The notes: generated from the sequence alone by a model not told the origin. Shown: positions 43,643-53,026, counted from the stretch's first letter. The stretch is DNA of 64,000 bases from Hahella chejuensis KCTC 2396 (GCF_000012985.1 NC_007645.1:5664581-5728580), one strand, 5' to 3'. Translations and numbers: made by a program.

Positions 43643-44128
43643 ATGAACAAGAACTCCAGTCTGGTATCCACACACAACTTGAACCTATTTAGAGACAGCT
43701 TCTCGCGTTGTTTTTGCGATGTGGGAAGCGATGTGCGCTTTGTTGATGATTTTTATATGCGCCTCAAAGCCTCAGACGCCGATGTCAGCGCCATATTCAA
43801 CCGACGCCCTATCGAACAGCAGGTCCACGCTGTACGCTCAGCAGTCTACGCCCTGGAGGAATACGCAACCAGCGGCTGCCCCGATAACAGGTTGAAACTA
43901 ATTGAAGCTTCCCACTCCCATCACAAAATGGGACTGACGCCGTACATGTATGATCTTTGGTTAAGTTGCCTGCTGGAGACCGTTCTTCGCCACGACCACG
44001 CCTACGATGACGGGGTATGGCAAGCCTGGGAGCTGACGCTCAGGCCTGGCATTGATTACCTCAAGCACACGCTTACCGCCGAAATCAACGCCGCTGACGG
44101 AGAGAGTCAATCAGGCGCCCGGGAATAA
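43643..44128 (+). CDS. Single-domain globin
   Basis: A 161-residue protein; start chosen at the ATG giving MNKNSSLVSTHN, since upstream in-frame sequence is not globin-like. The helical pattern FVDDFYMRLKASDADVSAIF followed by IEASHSHHKMGLTPYMYD fits the globin E-F region, with the proximal His probably in HSHHKMG, as in flavohaemoglobin-like and bacterial single-domain globins. The usual aromatic CD-corner residue is not clear. It may bind haem and O2 or NO, or act as a gas sensor. It ends 8 bp before the end of the convergent TetR gene. Confidence 0.75.
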   Translation: MNKNSSLVSTHNLNLFRDSFSRCFCDVGSDVRFVDDFYMRLKASDADVSAIFNRRPIEQQVHAVRSAVYALEEYATSGCPDNRLKLIEASHSHHKMGLTPYMYDLWLSCLLETVLRHDHAYDDGVWQAWELTLRPGIDYLKHTLTAEINAADGESQSGARE

Positions 44129-44135
44129 CGGAAAT

Positions 44136-44786
44136 TCAACGGGCGTCGCCTTTCCTTCTGCGCCCTGGCGGCGCAGGCTTTGCAGTGGAAAACTCTCCGC
44201 CGCAGGCTTTGACGATTGTCTCCATCACCATTTCCGCCGCAAAGTTCTTAGGCATAGAGTCGGGATTGGTCACCGCCAGCTGATACGCTCCTTCCATCGT
44301 CGCAAGCACCATCGCCGCCAACTTACGGATGTCTTCCGCCGCCAAACGATCGCCTGCAATATTCCACAACAATTGCGCCAGCTCTTTCATTTGCATAGCG
44401 ATGGCTTCGCAATAGAGCTCTCTGACATCATCCACCCGCACTGCTTCCGCGCCGATCAGCACCCAGGCTTTCACCGCCTCTGGATCAGCGCCTTTACCCA
44501 ACGCCAGTCTGGCGTCGACAAATGCGCGCAGCTGCTGTTGCGGCGTTTGCGCATCGACGCTAAGCATGCGGTATCGGGTTTCGCCAATGCTGACGACATA
44601 CTCGACCAGCGCCAGCAGAATTTCCCGTTTGGCTTTGAAGTGATAATGAATCAGTCCCGGCGTAAGCCCTGCTTCCGCCGCGATTGCCTGAATCGTCGCG
44701 CCCTCATAGCCCTTTTTCGTCATCACACGCAGCAGCGCATTGACTATCTGCATACGGCGCTCTTCTGTATTGGACTTTCTACCCAT
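44136..44786 (-). CDS. TetR-family transcription repressor
   Basis: A 216-residue protein from the ATG at 44786, with GGGAG upstream; a longer frame exists but lacks a good ribosome site. The N-terminal HTH shows ATIQAIAAEAGLTPGLIHYHF, and the TetR-type ligand-binding helices fill the rest. Tail is Arg/Pro/Gly-rich. It is divergent from the dioxygenase-WD40 gene. Two TTGGT-N6-ACCAA sites in the shared gap are likely its operators and suggest it represses itself and that gene. The ligand is unknown. Confidence 0.9.
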   Translation of the reverse strand: MGRKSNTEERRMQIVNALLRVMTKKGYEGATIQAIAAEAGLTPGLIHYHFKAKREILLALVEYVVSIGETRYRMLSVDAQTPQQQLRAFVDARLALGKGADPEAVKAWVLIGAEAVRVDDVRELYCEAIAMQMKELAQLLWNIAGDRLAAEDIRKLAAMVLATMEGAYQLAVTNPDSMPKNFAAEMVMETIVKACGGEFSTAKPAPPGRRRKGDAR

Positions 44787-44818
44787 TGTCTCCCTCACCT
44801 CATCAGGCAGAGTTTTAT

Positions 44819-44836
44819 TTTGGTCATTTAACCAAA
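44819..44836. promoter_or_regulatory. Operator-like site 1 (TetR)
   Basis: TTTGGT-N6-ACCAAA, perfect inverted repeat, in the gap between the TetR gene and the dioxygenase-WD40 gene. A perfect palindrome GGTCGCGACC (44847-44856) lies between sites 1 and 2. Confidence 0.6.
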
Positions 44837-44874
44837 TTTCTATTGCGGTCGCGACCATTTGCTCTTAACCTATT

Positions 44875-44890
44875 TTGGTTGGTTGACCAA
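44875..44890. promoter_or_regulatory. Operator-like site 2 (TetR)
   Basis: TTGGT-N6-ACCAA with the same half-sites and spacing as site 1, 55 bp centre to centre, close to the start of the dioxygenase-WD40 gene. The matching architecture supports one common binding protein. Confidence 0.6.
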
Positions 44891-44947
44891 CTTAAACAAA
44901 ATGCAATTCACTGCGACATTTTGATATCGATGGAGGAAAATGGCCTT

Positions 44948-46465
44948 ATGAAAAGCGTCAGTCGTTTTAACACCTCTCAACACCCGCCAGAAGGCGTCCA
45001 ACGCATCGATTTAGCGCCGGAATTGAAGAAAGAATGTTTCGTTCTGCGCGGCGTCTTTTCCGAGATCTTTTGCGAACAGCTATTGGCCAGCGCCATCACC
45101 CGCGGATTCAGCCCGGCAGACGCGAAATACCCGCCCAGTTATCGCAATAACGCCAGACAGGTGGTGGATGATCCCATGCTGGCGCGGCGTTTGTTTGAGG
45201 TCTGCGGCCAGCTCCTGCCCCAAAGCCTGCCTGACGCAGCGAACAGCCCTGCATGGAGCCTGCACTCTCTGAATCCTCGTCTGCGACTTTGCCGCTACAG
45301 CGCCGGGCAAAGTTTCTTTCCCCATCAGGACGGGGTTTATGCCTGTCCAGACCGTTCGGAATCAAAGCTGACCTTCCTGCTCTATCTCAATGACGCCACT
45401 GAGTTCAGCGGCGGCGACACCCTGTTTTTCAAAGATGCTTCCGCAGCGGAAATAAGCGCTCGATTTACGCCTCGTCGCGGCGACCTGATCGTGTTCGACC
45501 ATAGCCTCTGGCACAGCGGAGATACCGTCCTGAGCGGAGAAAAGTACATTCTTCGCAGCGACCTGATCTATCGCCCGTCACGCTCAATCGGCTCCATCCC
45601 CGCACTATTGAATCCGCATGTTCTGCATGCTCACAACGGTTATATCTGGAAGGTAGCGACGCTTTCAGGCGGACGTTTCGCCACAGCGTCACGGGATAAA
45701 ACCATCCGCATATGGAGTCCCCAGAAGCAACTGCTGCAGACTCTGTCCCGCCACGCAAACTCCGTCCTGGATTTATGTTCAAACGCCAAAGATGACCTTT
45801 TCGCCGTCTCTCGAGATGGGACCCTCAGTAAATGGGAGCAGCGCGAAACGAGCTATTTTCCCGTCAGGAAAATTAACACCTTTTGCCCGACTCCATTGCA
45901 TGTTTCCCCCTTGGACGAGAACCAAATTGTCACTACCGGTTCAGACGGCGTTATTCGACTCTGGAGTCATGATCTGGAGCCTCAGGGGACGCTGACGGGG
46001 CGGCAGGGGTGGGTGTGGGATATCGCCTCATTGGGACAAGGAAATGCCGTCAGCGGAGGAGAAGACGGCTCGTTATCCTTCTGGCGAATAGACGCGCGCG
46101 AGCACTGCTTCCGCCTCTCACCCAATACGGGTCCAATTCGTTGTCTGGCCTTATCTGACAAGGCTCGCAGCGTTTTCGCAGGGACCGGAACCGGTCACAT
46201 ATTACACATCGATTTATTACCGGAACCTTATGTGAGAAACATCTGGAAAGCGCATAACGGCATCGTAAGAAGCCTGTTTGTCGAGGGAGAAAACCAGCTT
46301 ATCAGCGGTGGAGAAGATTGCCTGATTCGCTACTGGAGCTTGGCGGGAGAAGCGCTCAAAGAGGACGTCAGCCACGAAAATTTCGTCACCTCCCTATGCG
46401 CATATAGAGATAAGGAATTTCTGTCCGCCTCTTATGACGGACGTGTGACATTTCATTCACTTTGA
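44948..46465 (+). CDS. 2OG-Fe(II) dioxygenase fused to a WD40 beta-propeller
   Basis: A 505-residue protein. The ATG at 44948 is chosen because GGAGG lies 11 bases upstream; an ATG six codons earlier sits inside that ribosome site. Residues 1-215 form a prolyl-4-hydroxylase-like dioxygenase: H126 and D128 in FFPHQDG, H189 in SLWHSGD as third iron ligand, and K199 (in GEKYILR) as 2OG-binding residue. From about 225 to the end there are about seven WD40 blades (HNGYIWKVATLSGGRFATAS, GWVWDIASL, GGEDGSLSFW, HNGIVRSLF, GGEDCLIRYW, SASYDGRVTF). This fusion is unusual. Cytosolic. A protein-hydroxylating role with propeller-bound target is inference. Confidence 0.88.
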   Translation: MKSVSRFNTSQHPPEGVQRIDLAPELKKECFVLRGVFSEIFCEQLLASAITRGFSPADAKYPPSYRNNARQVVDDPMLARRLFEVCGQLLPQSLPDAANSPAWSLHSLNPRLRLCRYSAGQSFFPHQDGVYACPDRSESKLTFLLYLNDATEFSGGDTLFFKDASAAEISARFTPRRGDLIVFDHSLWHSGDTVLSGEKYILRSDLIYRPSRSIGSIPALLNPHVLHAHNGYIWKVATLSGGRFATASRDKTIRIWSPQKQLLQTLSRHANSVLDLCSNAKDDLFAVSRDGTLSKWEQRETSYFPVRKINTFCPTPLHVSPLDENQIVTTGSDGVIRLWSHDLEPQGTLTGRQGWVWDIASLGQGNAVSGGEDGSLSFWRIDAREHCFRLSPNTGPIRCLALSDKARSVFAGTGTGHILHIDLLPEPYVRNIWKAHNGIVRSLFVEGENQLISGGEDCLIRYWSLAGEALKEDVSHENFVTSLCAYRDKEFLSASYDGRVTFHSL

Positions 46466-46941
46466 TCAGCGATGAAGACGCTCCCCTTTACTCGCGCCCC
46501 TCAAAGTGAAAGCGTTATCTGCGCCCTGCCCCCTTGTGCGACGCGCCTCACAGAAATTTTCGCCTAAGCCGTCTACACTAATTTTCCCTTCTTAAAAAAC
46601 CAAGTCTCCAGCAGTTTAACTAGTCCTTTTCTGTCGCCTGCCACCACTTTTGTTATAGCCATATCAACCTATTTTTCTGCCCAGGTCTTTTCGGGTTAAA
46701 TGGCGATGCTCGCAAGCTATTGAATTAATTAGGTTTTATCAATTTTTTGGCGTCAGCTTTTTTTACGACGCCAGCAAACTGCAAATGCAATTGAACCACG
46801 TCAATAACTTGACGCGCGAAACGACACTACCACAACTTCAGCAAGCGCCTCCGACCTCTGACAGAAGGATCGTAAAGCAGTTCCTGCGGTTCATTTCTCC
46901 CATTGTTTAGAGGGACTTAACGCTTAATGGGCTATTAATCG
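46466..46941. other. Long leader region before pgaA
   Basis: 476 bp without a gene. It contains a hairpin at 46748-46773 (TGGCGTC / GACGCCA, loop of 12 with seven T residues), flanked by a T-rich tract. A TTGACG box near 46810 has no good -10. E. coli pgaA has a long leader bound by CsrA, and this gap could serve likewise, but I did not find a convincing CsrA site cluster. Confidence 0.45.
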
Positions 46942-49386
46942 ATGACTCTATTTCCTACGGAGCCGTCTATACGGCTATCCGCGCGCAAACTCGCGCGCCT
47001 GGTTGTCAGCGCGGTCGCTCTTTCTCAAGCTATTCCCGCTCTGGCGGCTAGCCCCGTTGATGAAAAACGGGAGCAGTTCGTCATATCCGCCCGCGCCGGA
47101 CATTTAAAGGAAGCCATCAAAGGCCTCTCCAAACTGTATAAGCAAACTCATGATAAAGCGGTTCTGAATGACCTGATTGCGCTGTACTCCTGGAATGGCG
47201 AGCTGGATAGCGCGCTAGCGCTGTGTAATCCATGCTCTCTCAAAGCGCTTAACAACGACAGTCTGGCGATTTTGGCCAAGGCGCAGCGTAATCAAAAAAA
47301 CTTCGCTACCGCAGCTGAGCTTTACAGACTTCTGACCAAACGCAGCCCTAAAAGCCGGGACGCATGGCTGGGACTGGCTCTGACCAGCGCAGAAATGGGA
47401 GAAGACGTTCACGCTCAAAAAGCGATCGCTAATTACAGAGAATTGACTCGTCCCAGCGTCGAGCGTTTTGAGAATGAGCTTTATATCATGACGGTATTGC
47501 AGGACAAGGTCGGCGAGATCGGCGTTCTGCAGGACTATTACAGCTTCTCCCCCGACAATCGGGACATCGGACTGCGTCTTTATAAAGCCGCCATCGATCT
47601 CGGCGCAGCCACCGCAGCGGACAGAATCGTCAAGGCGCATCCGGACTGGTTCAAAGGCATCGACCATTACTGGCTTGAGTACTACAAGTCCACTCTGAAC
47701 ATACGCAGCGGCGCCAAATCATCCCGCCCGGATATACTGGATAAAGGCATTGCCGATCTGCAGGCGCTATATGACAAAGTTCCTGCGGAGCACTCCCTGC
47801 GCGGCAATATCGAGCGGGATATCTTTTACGGACTGGTCGTCGCGAAACGCTTTGATGAAGCCAGCGATATGCTACCGGTCATTGAAACGCGGCAACCGCT
47901 TCCAGCCTATATAGAAGAAGCGCGCGCAGACTTATACGCCGCCAACCGGCGTCCCTTCAAAGCGTTGCCGATATTCAAGCAGCTATATGCACAAGCGCCA
48001 ACATTAGAGCTGGGCAAGAAGCTGTATTACGCCCATATGGACGCAGAGCAATATGAGGAAGGCGGGGCTCTGCTGCAAAAACTGTTGGACGCCCAACCTC
48101 CTCGACGCTGGGACTTCACCGGCAGCTTTAAGGTTAGTAACGAAAATTATCAACAATTGCGCGAGCAAAGCATTATTCATCAGGCCTGGAGCGGCGACCT
48201 CGATTCAGCGGAAAAGTCGCTGCAAGCCGCCCTGGTGGAAGCGCCCGGCAACCCCTGGTTGTGGATGGACTTGGGCAACGTGCAACGTTGGCAGGGCCGT
48301 TTCAGTGACGCGGAATACAGCTATCGTCGCGCCGACTCAATGCTTTCCGGCAACGCTCAAGGCAGCGCCAGGCGCAGCTTATGGCTGACGCAACTGGAGA
48401 AAGGCGACTGGCGGGGACTCAACGCCAAACGCGAAGAACTGAACGCCGCATATCCCGCCCACGAGCAGAGAGAAATCAACAAACGCTGGGATGAAGCATC
48501 CGCACCTTTCCTTAGCGTCAATGCGAGTCGCGTCAAATCCAGCAACAGCAAGCCGGGGCAAGCGCAAAACTCCAGAGAGTGGCGTTATGACGCACGTTTA
48601 TATTCGCAGCGCTGGGAGGGGCAACGTATCTTTATCCATGACCAGAAAATGTATGGAGAATGGGAAGAACGCGACCTCTTCGCTCGCTATACCGGCGTTG
48701 GCGCCGACCTGAGTTTTTATCCTTTCACATTGGAATTGGAAGCGGGTTCCGGCGGCAAGCTTAACGACAAAGCTTACTTTTGGAGCACCGCCAGCTGGAC
48801 TCTGTTTGACGATCTGTCATTGCAGGCGAGCTACCGTTATAACCCATCGGAGACGCCATTAAGAGGTCTTTACGATGAGAGTTATATGCGTCAGTGGGGT
48901 CTTGGCGCCACATACAGGTTCACACCCCGAATTTCTCTGGGAACTTCCGCTTCACTTAGCAACTTTACCGACGGCAATGACCGTCAAGCCATCAGCGCCT
49001 GGCTGGAGACTCAGCTATGGCAAACGCCGCGCTATAAGTTGTCCGGCGTCGTCAGCGCTGGCGGCAGCGACAATGACAAAGTTCCGGCCAGTTACTTTAA
49101 CCCTACATCCGACCGCAATTATGGCGCAGAGCTGCGCCACAGCTACCGCATCAAAGTGTCTGACGATTGGGACCTGGATCAGTTTCTGGAGACCAGAGTC
49201 AACCAATACCGCCAGGAAGGCTACGACCCGGCTATCGGCTGGGAAATCAGCTACAGCCAGCAATGGCGTTGGCGGGATCAGGTCAGCGTCAGGCTGGGAG
49301 TCAGTCGCGACAAAGCCACCTACGACGGAGAGCCCGAAAACGGCACGTTGATTTTCGCTAATTTTGAAATGAGGTTCATGCAGTGA
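46942..49386 (+). CDS. pgaA: Poly-beta-1,6-GlcNAc export porin PgaA
   Basis: An 814-residue outer-membrane protein, about the length of E. coli PgaA. A signal peptide (VVSAVALSQAIPALAAS) ends near residue 36. TPR-like helical repeats fill about 45-510 and handle partly deacetylated polymer in the periplasm. The C-terminal beta barrel (about 540-814) is rich in aromatic/alternating strands and ends with FANFEMRFMQ, with a near-terminal Phe as usual for barrel insertion. The stop overlaps pgaB by ATGCAGTGA-type junction (pgaB begins at 49383). It is the first gene of pgaABCD. Confidence 0.92.
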   Translation: MTLFPTEPSIRLSARKLARLVVSAVALSQAIPALAASPVDEKREQFVISARAGHLKEAIKGLSKLYKQTHDKAVLNDLIALYSWNGELDSALALCNPCSLKALNNDSLAILAKAQRNQKNFATAAELYRLLTKRSPKSRDAWLGLALTSAEMGEDVHAQKAIANYRELTRPSVERFENELYIMTVLQDKVGEIGVLQDYYSFSPDNRDIGLRLYKAAIDLGAATAADRIVKAHPDWFKGIDHYWLEYYKSTLNIRSGAKSSRPDILDKGIADLQALYDKVPAEHSLRGNIERDIFYGLVVAKRFDEASDMLPVIETRQPLPAYIEEARADLYAANRRPFKALPIFKQLYAQAPTLELGKKLYYAHMDAEQYEEGGALLQKLLDAQPPRRWDFTGSFKVSNENYQQLREQSIIHQAWSGDLDSAEKSLQAALVEAPGNPWLWMDLGNVQRWQGRFSDAEYSYRRADSMLSGNAQGSARRSLWLTQLEKGDWRGLNAKREELNAAYPAHEQREINKRWDEASAPFLSVNASRVKSSNSKPGQAQNSREWRYDARLYSQRWEGQRIFIHDQKMYGEWEERDLFARYTGVGADLSFYPFTLELEAGSGGKLNDKAYFWSTASWTLFDDLSLQASYRYNPSETPLRGLYDESYMRQWGLGATYRFTPRISLGTSASLSNFTDGNDRQAISAWLETQLWQTPRYKLSGVVSAGGSDNDKVPASYFNPTSDRNYGAELRHSYRIKVSDDWDLDQFLETRVNQYRQEGYDPAIGWEISYSQQWRWRDQVSVRLGVSRDKATYDGEPENGTLIFANFEMRFMQ

Positions 49387-51335
49387 GAACTATCGCCCGG
49401 ATATTTTTCTTAAGCTTGGCGCTGCTCTCGTCATTGGTTTGGGCGCGTCCGGAGAACAGTTACGTGGTGCTGGGCTATCACGACTTTTATGACGTCAAAC
49501 TCAACCCCACCAAGCGCATCTTCGCCAACACGCTGAGCCGCGACCGCTTTGTCGAGCACCTCAACTGGATCAAGCAAAACAACTATCACCCAGTGAGTTT
49601 TCAGCAGATTATCGACGCCAAAGAAGGCAAGTCCAAGCTGCCGGAGAACGCAGTGCTGCTGACCTTTGATGATGGTTATGAGTCGTTCTACACCACCGTA
49701 TTTCCCTTGCTGAAGCTTTATAACTATCCCGCTGTCATCGCTCTGGTGGGCAAGTGGCTGGAGGTTGAACCGGGCAAGGAGGTGTTGTACGGAAAAACCA
49801 ACCTGGACCGCAAACACTTTCTGAACTGGGCGCAGATCCGGGAAATGGAAGCATCCGGTTTAGTGGAGTTCGCTTCGCACACCTACAACCTGCATTACGG
49901 TATTTACGCCAACCCTTTCGGCAACGAACAGCCCGCCGCCGTTAGTCCTCAATATGACAAAGATCGCGATGTCTATGAGAGTACTGAGAACTACGATCAA
50001 CGCCTGCGTATAGACTTCAAGGCCAGTAAAAAGCAGATGACCTCCCGGGGTCTGAAGTCGCCCCGCATCATGGTTTGGCCCTATGGCGCTTACAACAGCC
50101 ACTCCATCGAAATCGCCAAAGAACAAGGTTATCCCTACACCTTTTCTCTGGACGAAGGCGTCAATATGGTCAACGACTCCGGCCTGAACGTTTACCGCTA
50201 TCTGATGGACCAGGAAATCAGTCTGGAACACTTCGGGCGCATATTGAAAGGCGAGCCCAAGCCGCCGATGGTGAAGCGCATACTGCATGTGGATCTGGAT
50301 TATGTTTACGATCCCGACCCGAAGGTTATTCAGCAGAACATCGATCTCCTCATAGAAAGGGTTAGCCGCTACAAGGTCAATACCGTCTACCTGCAGGCGT
50401 TCGCCGACCCGGATGGCGATGGCGTCGCAGACGCGCTCTACTTCCCCAATCGCCATTTGCCTGTGCGCGCGGACATATTCAACCGCGTCGCGTGGCAGTT
50501 ACGCTCACGCGCGGGTGTCCGCATGTACGCCTGGATGCCGGTTCTGGCCTTTGATCTGGGCGAAAAATACAGCTACGTCACCGATGTACGCACACAGAAG
50601 CCCGCCCCGGAGCAGTATCTGAGACTCTCCCCGTTCAGCGAGAAAAATATAGAAACCATTGGCGATATTTACGAAGACCTGAGTCTGTATGGCAAATTCC
50701 ATGGCATTCTTTTCCACGATGACGCCTTCCTGGGCGACTTTGAGGACGCCTCTCCCGATGCGCTGAAGCAGTATGCGGAATGGGGGCTTGGCGACTCCAT
50801 CGAAGCGATTCATGCGGATAAAGACCTCTCCAAGCGCTGGGCGGAACTGAAGACCCAGCACCTGATCGATGTCACCCACCGCCTCGCCAAGCGCAGCGCC
50901 CGCTACTTCGCCAGCGATGGGCAACATTTATTGTTGGCGCGCAATATGTACGCCCAGCCAGTGTTAAACGCAAATAGTGAAGCCTGGTTCGCCCAGAATC
51001 TGGAAGCCTTCGCCAAAGCCTATGACCACGTAGCGGTCATGGCCATGCCATATATGGAGCAGCAGAAAAATCCCGAGCAGTGGCTGCGCAAGCTGGCGCA
51101 AACCGCACTGCAGCGTGTTAATCCGGACAAGCTGGTGTTTGAACTGCAGGCGAAAGACTGGCGCGACGGGTCCGCTATTCCCGCTAGCGTGCTCAAGCGA
51201 CAGATGCAAATCATCTCTGCGGAAGGGATCAAGAGCTTTGGTTATTACCCTGATGATTTCATCAAGGGAATTCCCGATATCAACATCGTACGCCCCGAGC
51301 TCTCGCTCAACTCCACCTTGGAGGCGGCGAAATGA
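49383..51335 (+). CDS. pgaB: Poly-beta-1,6-GlcNAc N-deacetylase PgaB
   Basis: A 650-residue periplasmic enzyme, close to E. coli PgaB. The deacetylase domain (residues about 25-280) has LLTFDDGYESFY with metal-binding Asp residues and SHTYNLHYG with a His ligand. The C-terminal glycoside-hydrolase-like domain (about 300-640) shows VYLQAFADPDGDGVADALYF and LFHDDAFLGDF. Unlike E. coli PgaB, the signal (LSLALLSSLVWA) has no lipobox Cys, so this form is probably free in the periplasm rather than lipid-anchored. It starts with GTG overlapping the end of pgaA and overlaps pgaC by ATGA. Confidence 0.93.
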   Translation: MRTIARIFFLSLALLSSLVWARPENSYVVLGYHDFYDVKLNPTKRIFANTLSRDRFVEHLNWIKQNNYHPVSFQQIIDAKEGKSKLPENAVLLTFDDGYESFYTTVFPLLKLYNYPAVIALVGKWLEVEPGKEVLYGKTNLDRKHFLNWAQIREMEASGLVEFASHTYNLHYGIYANPFGNEQPAAVSPQYDKDRDVYESTENYDQRLRIDFKASKKQMTSRGLKSPRIMVWPYGAYNSHSIEIAKEQGYPYTFSLDEGVNMVNDSGLNVYRYLMDQEISLEHFGRILKGEPKPPMVKRILHVDLDYVYDPDPKVIQQNIDLLIERVSRYKVNTVYLQAFADPDGDGVADALYFPNRHLPVRADIFNRVAWQLRSRAGVRMYAWMPVLAFDLGEKYSYVTDVRTQKPAPEQYLRLSPFSEKNIETIGDIYEDLSLYGKFHGILFHDDAFLGDFEDASPDALKQYAEWGLGDSIEAIHADKDLSKRWAELKTQHLIDVTHRLAKRSARYFASDGQHLLLARNMYAQPVLNANSEAWFAQNLEAFAKAYDHVAVMAMPYMEQQKNPEQWLRKLAQTALQRVNPDKLVFELQAKDWRDGSAIPASVLKRQMQIISAEGIKSFGYYPDDFIKGIPDINIVRPELSLNSTLEAAK

Positions 51336-52576
51336 CCCTGGATATTCTGCTTCTTTGCATCTATCTCTACCCCAGCGTGATGGCGCTGGTGTGGATCACC
51401 GGTGGGGTGTATTACTTTTTTCACTGGGAGCGCCGCTACCTGAAAAATCACCCCGACCACAAACTCAAGCTGCGTCATTATCCCATGGTGTCGGTCATGG
51501 TGCCTTGCTATAACGAAGGCGCCAACATCAAGGAAACCATTGATAGTCTGCTGGAACAGGACTATCCGAATTACGAAATCATCGCCATTAATGACGGCAG
51601 CAAAGACGATACTGGCGCGCGTCTGGATGAAATCGCCAAAGAGCATTCCAGATTGCGCGTCATCCATCAGGAGAACCAAGGCAAAGCCGCCGCCCTGAAC
51701 AATGCGCTGGAGCATGCCAAGGGCGACTGTCTTGTCTGCATCGACGGAGACGCCCTGCTCGACCGCAATGCGCTGGTATGGATGGTGCGTCACTTCCTCA
51801 GTGAAAACGGCGTCGGCGCCGTCACAGGCAATCCGAGAGTGCGCACCCGCTCCACCATTATCGGCAAAATCCAGACTGGCGAATTCTCATCCATTATCGG
51901 CCTGATCAAACGGGCGCAACGTATCTACGGCACCCTGTTCACTATCTCCGGCGTGGTGTGCGCGTTCCGAAAAAGCGCCTTGCAGCAAATTGGCGGCTGG
52001 AACACCAGCATGGTGACTGAAGACATCGACGTCAGCTGGCGCCTGCAAATGGCCGGTTGGAATATTCGCTATGAACCCATGGCGCGCTGCTGGGTACTCA
52101 TGCCCGAAACCATTCGTGGTCTTTATAAACAGCGGCTGCGTTGGGCGCAAGGCGGCGCGGAGGTCTGTCTGAAATACGGCTGGCGTTGTCTGTTTCAAGG
52201 CAAGCTGCGGTTCTGGCCGCTACTGCTGGAGTATCTCGCCAGCGTTTACTGGAGCTACAGCGTGATCGGCCTGCTTGCCTGGCGCTTACTCACATTCTCA
52301 GAAGCTCCCACTGCGGAGCAGGTGCTGACTTTTGAAGTCTGCGCCGTACTGATGATTTTTTTATGTCTGTTGCAGTTCCTGGTCAGCATCCTGATCGACC
52401 GTCATTACGACCAGGGACTACTCAAAAACTTTCTGTGGTGTATTTGGTATCCGTTGTTCTATTGGATACTCAATATCGCCACGGTAACCATCGCAGTGCC
52501 CAAGGCCCTGTTCAGAAAGCGCAATCAACATGCAGTTTGGGAAAGTCCGGATAGAGGAGAAATTTTTCGTGGCTGA
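51332..52576 (+). CDS. pgaC: Poly-beta-1,6-GlcNAc synthase PgaC
   Basis: A 414-residue inner-membrane glycosyltransferase of family GT2. Its ATG overlaps the pgaB stop. The catalytic region has VMVPCYNEGAN, INDGSKDDT, CIDGDALLD (DxD-like), TEDIDVSW (TED) and QRLRWAQGG (QxxRW). Membrane segments lie at the N-terminus and at about 300-400. It polymerises UDP-GlcNAc into beta-1,6-GlcNAc and exports the chain with PgaD. In relatives this step is c-di-GMP-dependent. Confidence 0.95.
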   Translation: MTLDILLLCIYLYPSVMALVWITGGVYYFFHWERRYLKNHPDHKLKLRHYPMVSVMVPCYNEGANIKETIDSLLEQDYPNYEIIAINDGSKDDTGARLDEIAKEHSRLRVIHQENQGKAAALNNALEHAKGDCLVCIDGDALLDRNALVWMVRHFLSENGVGAVTGNPRVRTRSTIIGKIQTGEFSSIIGLIKRAQRIYGTLFTISGVVCAFRKSALQQIGGWNTSMVTEDIDVSWRLQMAGWNIRYEPMARCWVLMPETIRGLYKQRLRWAQGGAEVCLKYGWRCLFQGKLRFWPLLLEYLASVYWSYSVIGLLAWRLLTFSEAPTAEQVLTFEVCAVLMIFLCLLQFLVSILIDRHYDQGLLKNFLWCIWYPLFYWILNIATVTIAVPKALFRKRNQHAVWESPDRGEIFRG

Positions 52577-52904
52577 ATCGACACAAAGGACACTTATTTA
52601 CACACAGGCGTCACGGCGCACCAAGGGTCTATGGTTAAGGGACGGGGCGATATCGCTCATGACCTGGATGCTGTGGGGATACCTGCTGTTACATCCTGTG
52701 TACTACTTCTTTTTCAGTGATGGAGAGCTTATATCTCCCCTGTTAAAGCTTTCCCTTATCGATATATTGGCCTGGGCCGGCGGCATTCTTGCGGTGACGC
52801 TGTCGCTGTATCACCTGTGGTCGAGGGCGCATCACTGTAAATGGTGGTGGCGACGCAGGAACCTGCTCAAGCAGGCGGAGATGGAAATGCTGGGAGAGGG
52901 GTAA
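52569..52904 (+). CDS. pgaD: PgaD, PGA synthase accessory membrane protein
   Basis: A 111-residue protein from a GTG at 52569, with AGGAG at a good distance; an ATG 13 codons upstream would overlap pgaC more. The frame overlaps the pgaC stop by 8 bases. It has two membrane segments (LMTWMLWGYLLLHPVYYFFF and ILAWAGGILAVTLSLYHLW), as in E. coli PgaD, and a basic cytosolic tail. It is the c-di-GMP-responsive partner of PgaC in E. coli. Sequence identity within this family is low, so the call relies on position, size and topology. Confidence 0.85.
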   Translation: MAESTQRTLIYTQASRRTKGLWLRDGAISLMTWMLWGYLLLHPVYYFFFSDGELISPLLKLSLIDILAWAGGILAVTLSLYHLWSRAHHCKWWWRRRNLLKQAEMEMLGEG

Positions 52905-52950
52905 CCTCTCTTCCGCATAAAACAAACCGCTGTTACTGAGAAGCTGACGC

Positions 52951-52980
52951 AAAAAAGCCGGACATTTAGTCCGGCTTTTT
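52951..52980. terminator. Bidirectional terminator after pgaABCD
   Basis: A6 then GCCGGAC / GTCCGGC with loop ATTTA, then T5. It works for both strands and separates pgaD from the convergent AGCS gene. Confidence 0.9.
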
Positions 52981-53026
52981 ATTTGGCTGTTTCCGTCAAT
53001 ACGCTGGAAACATGCTCATGGAGCTA

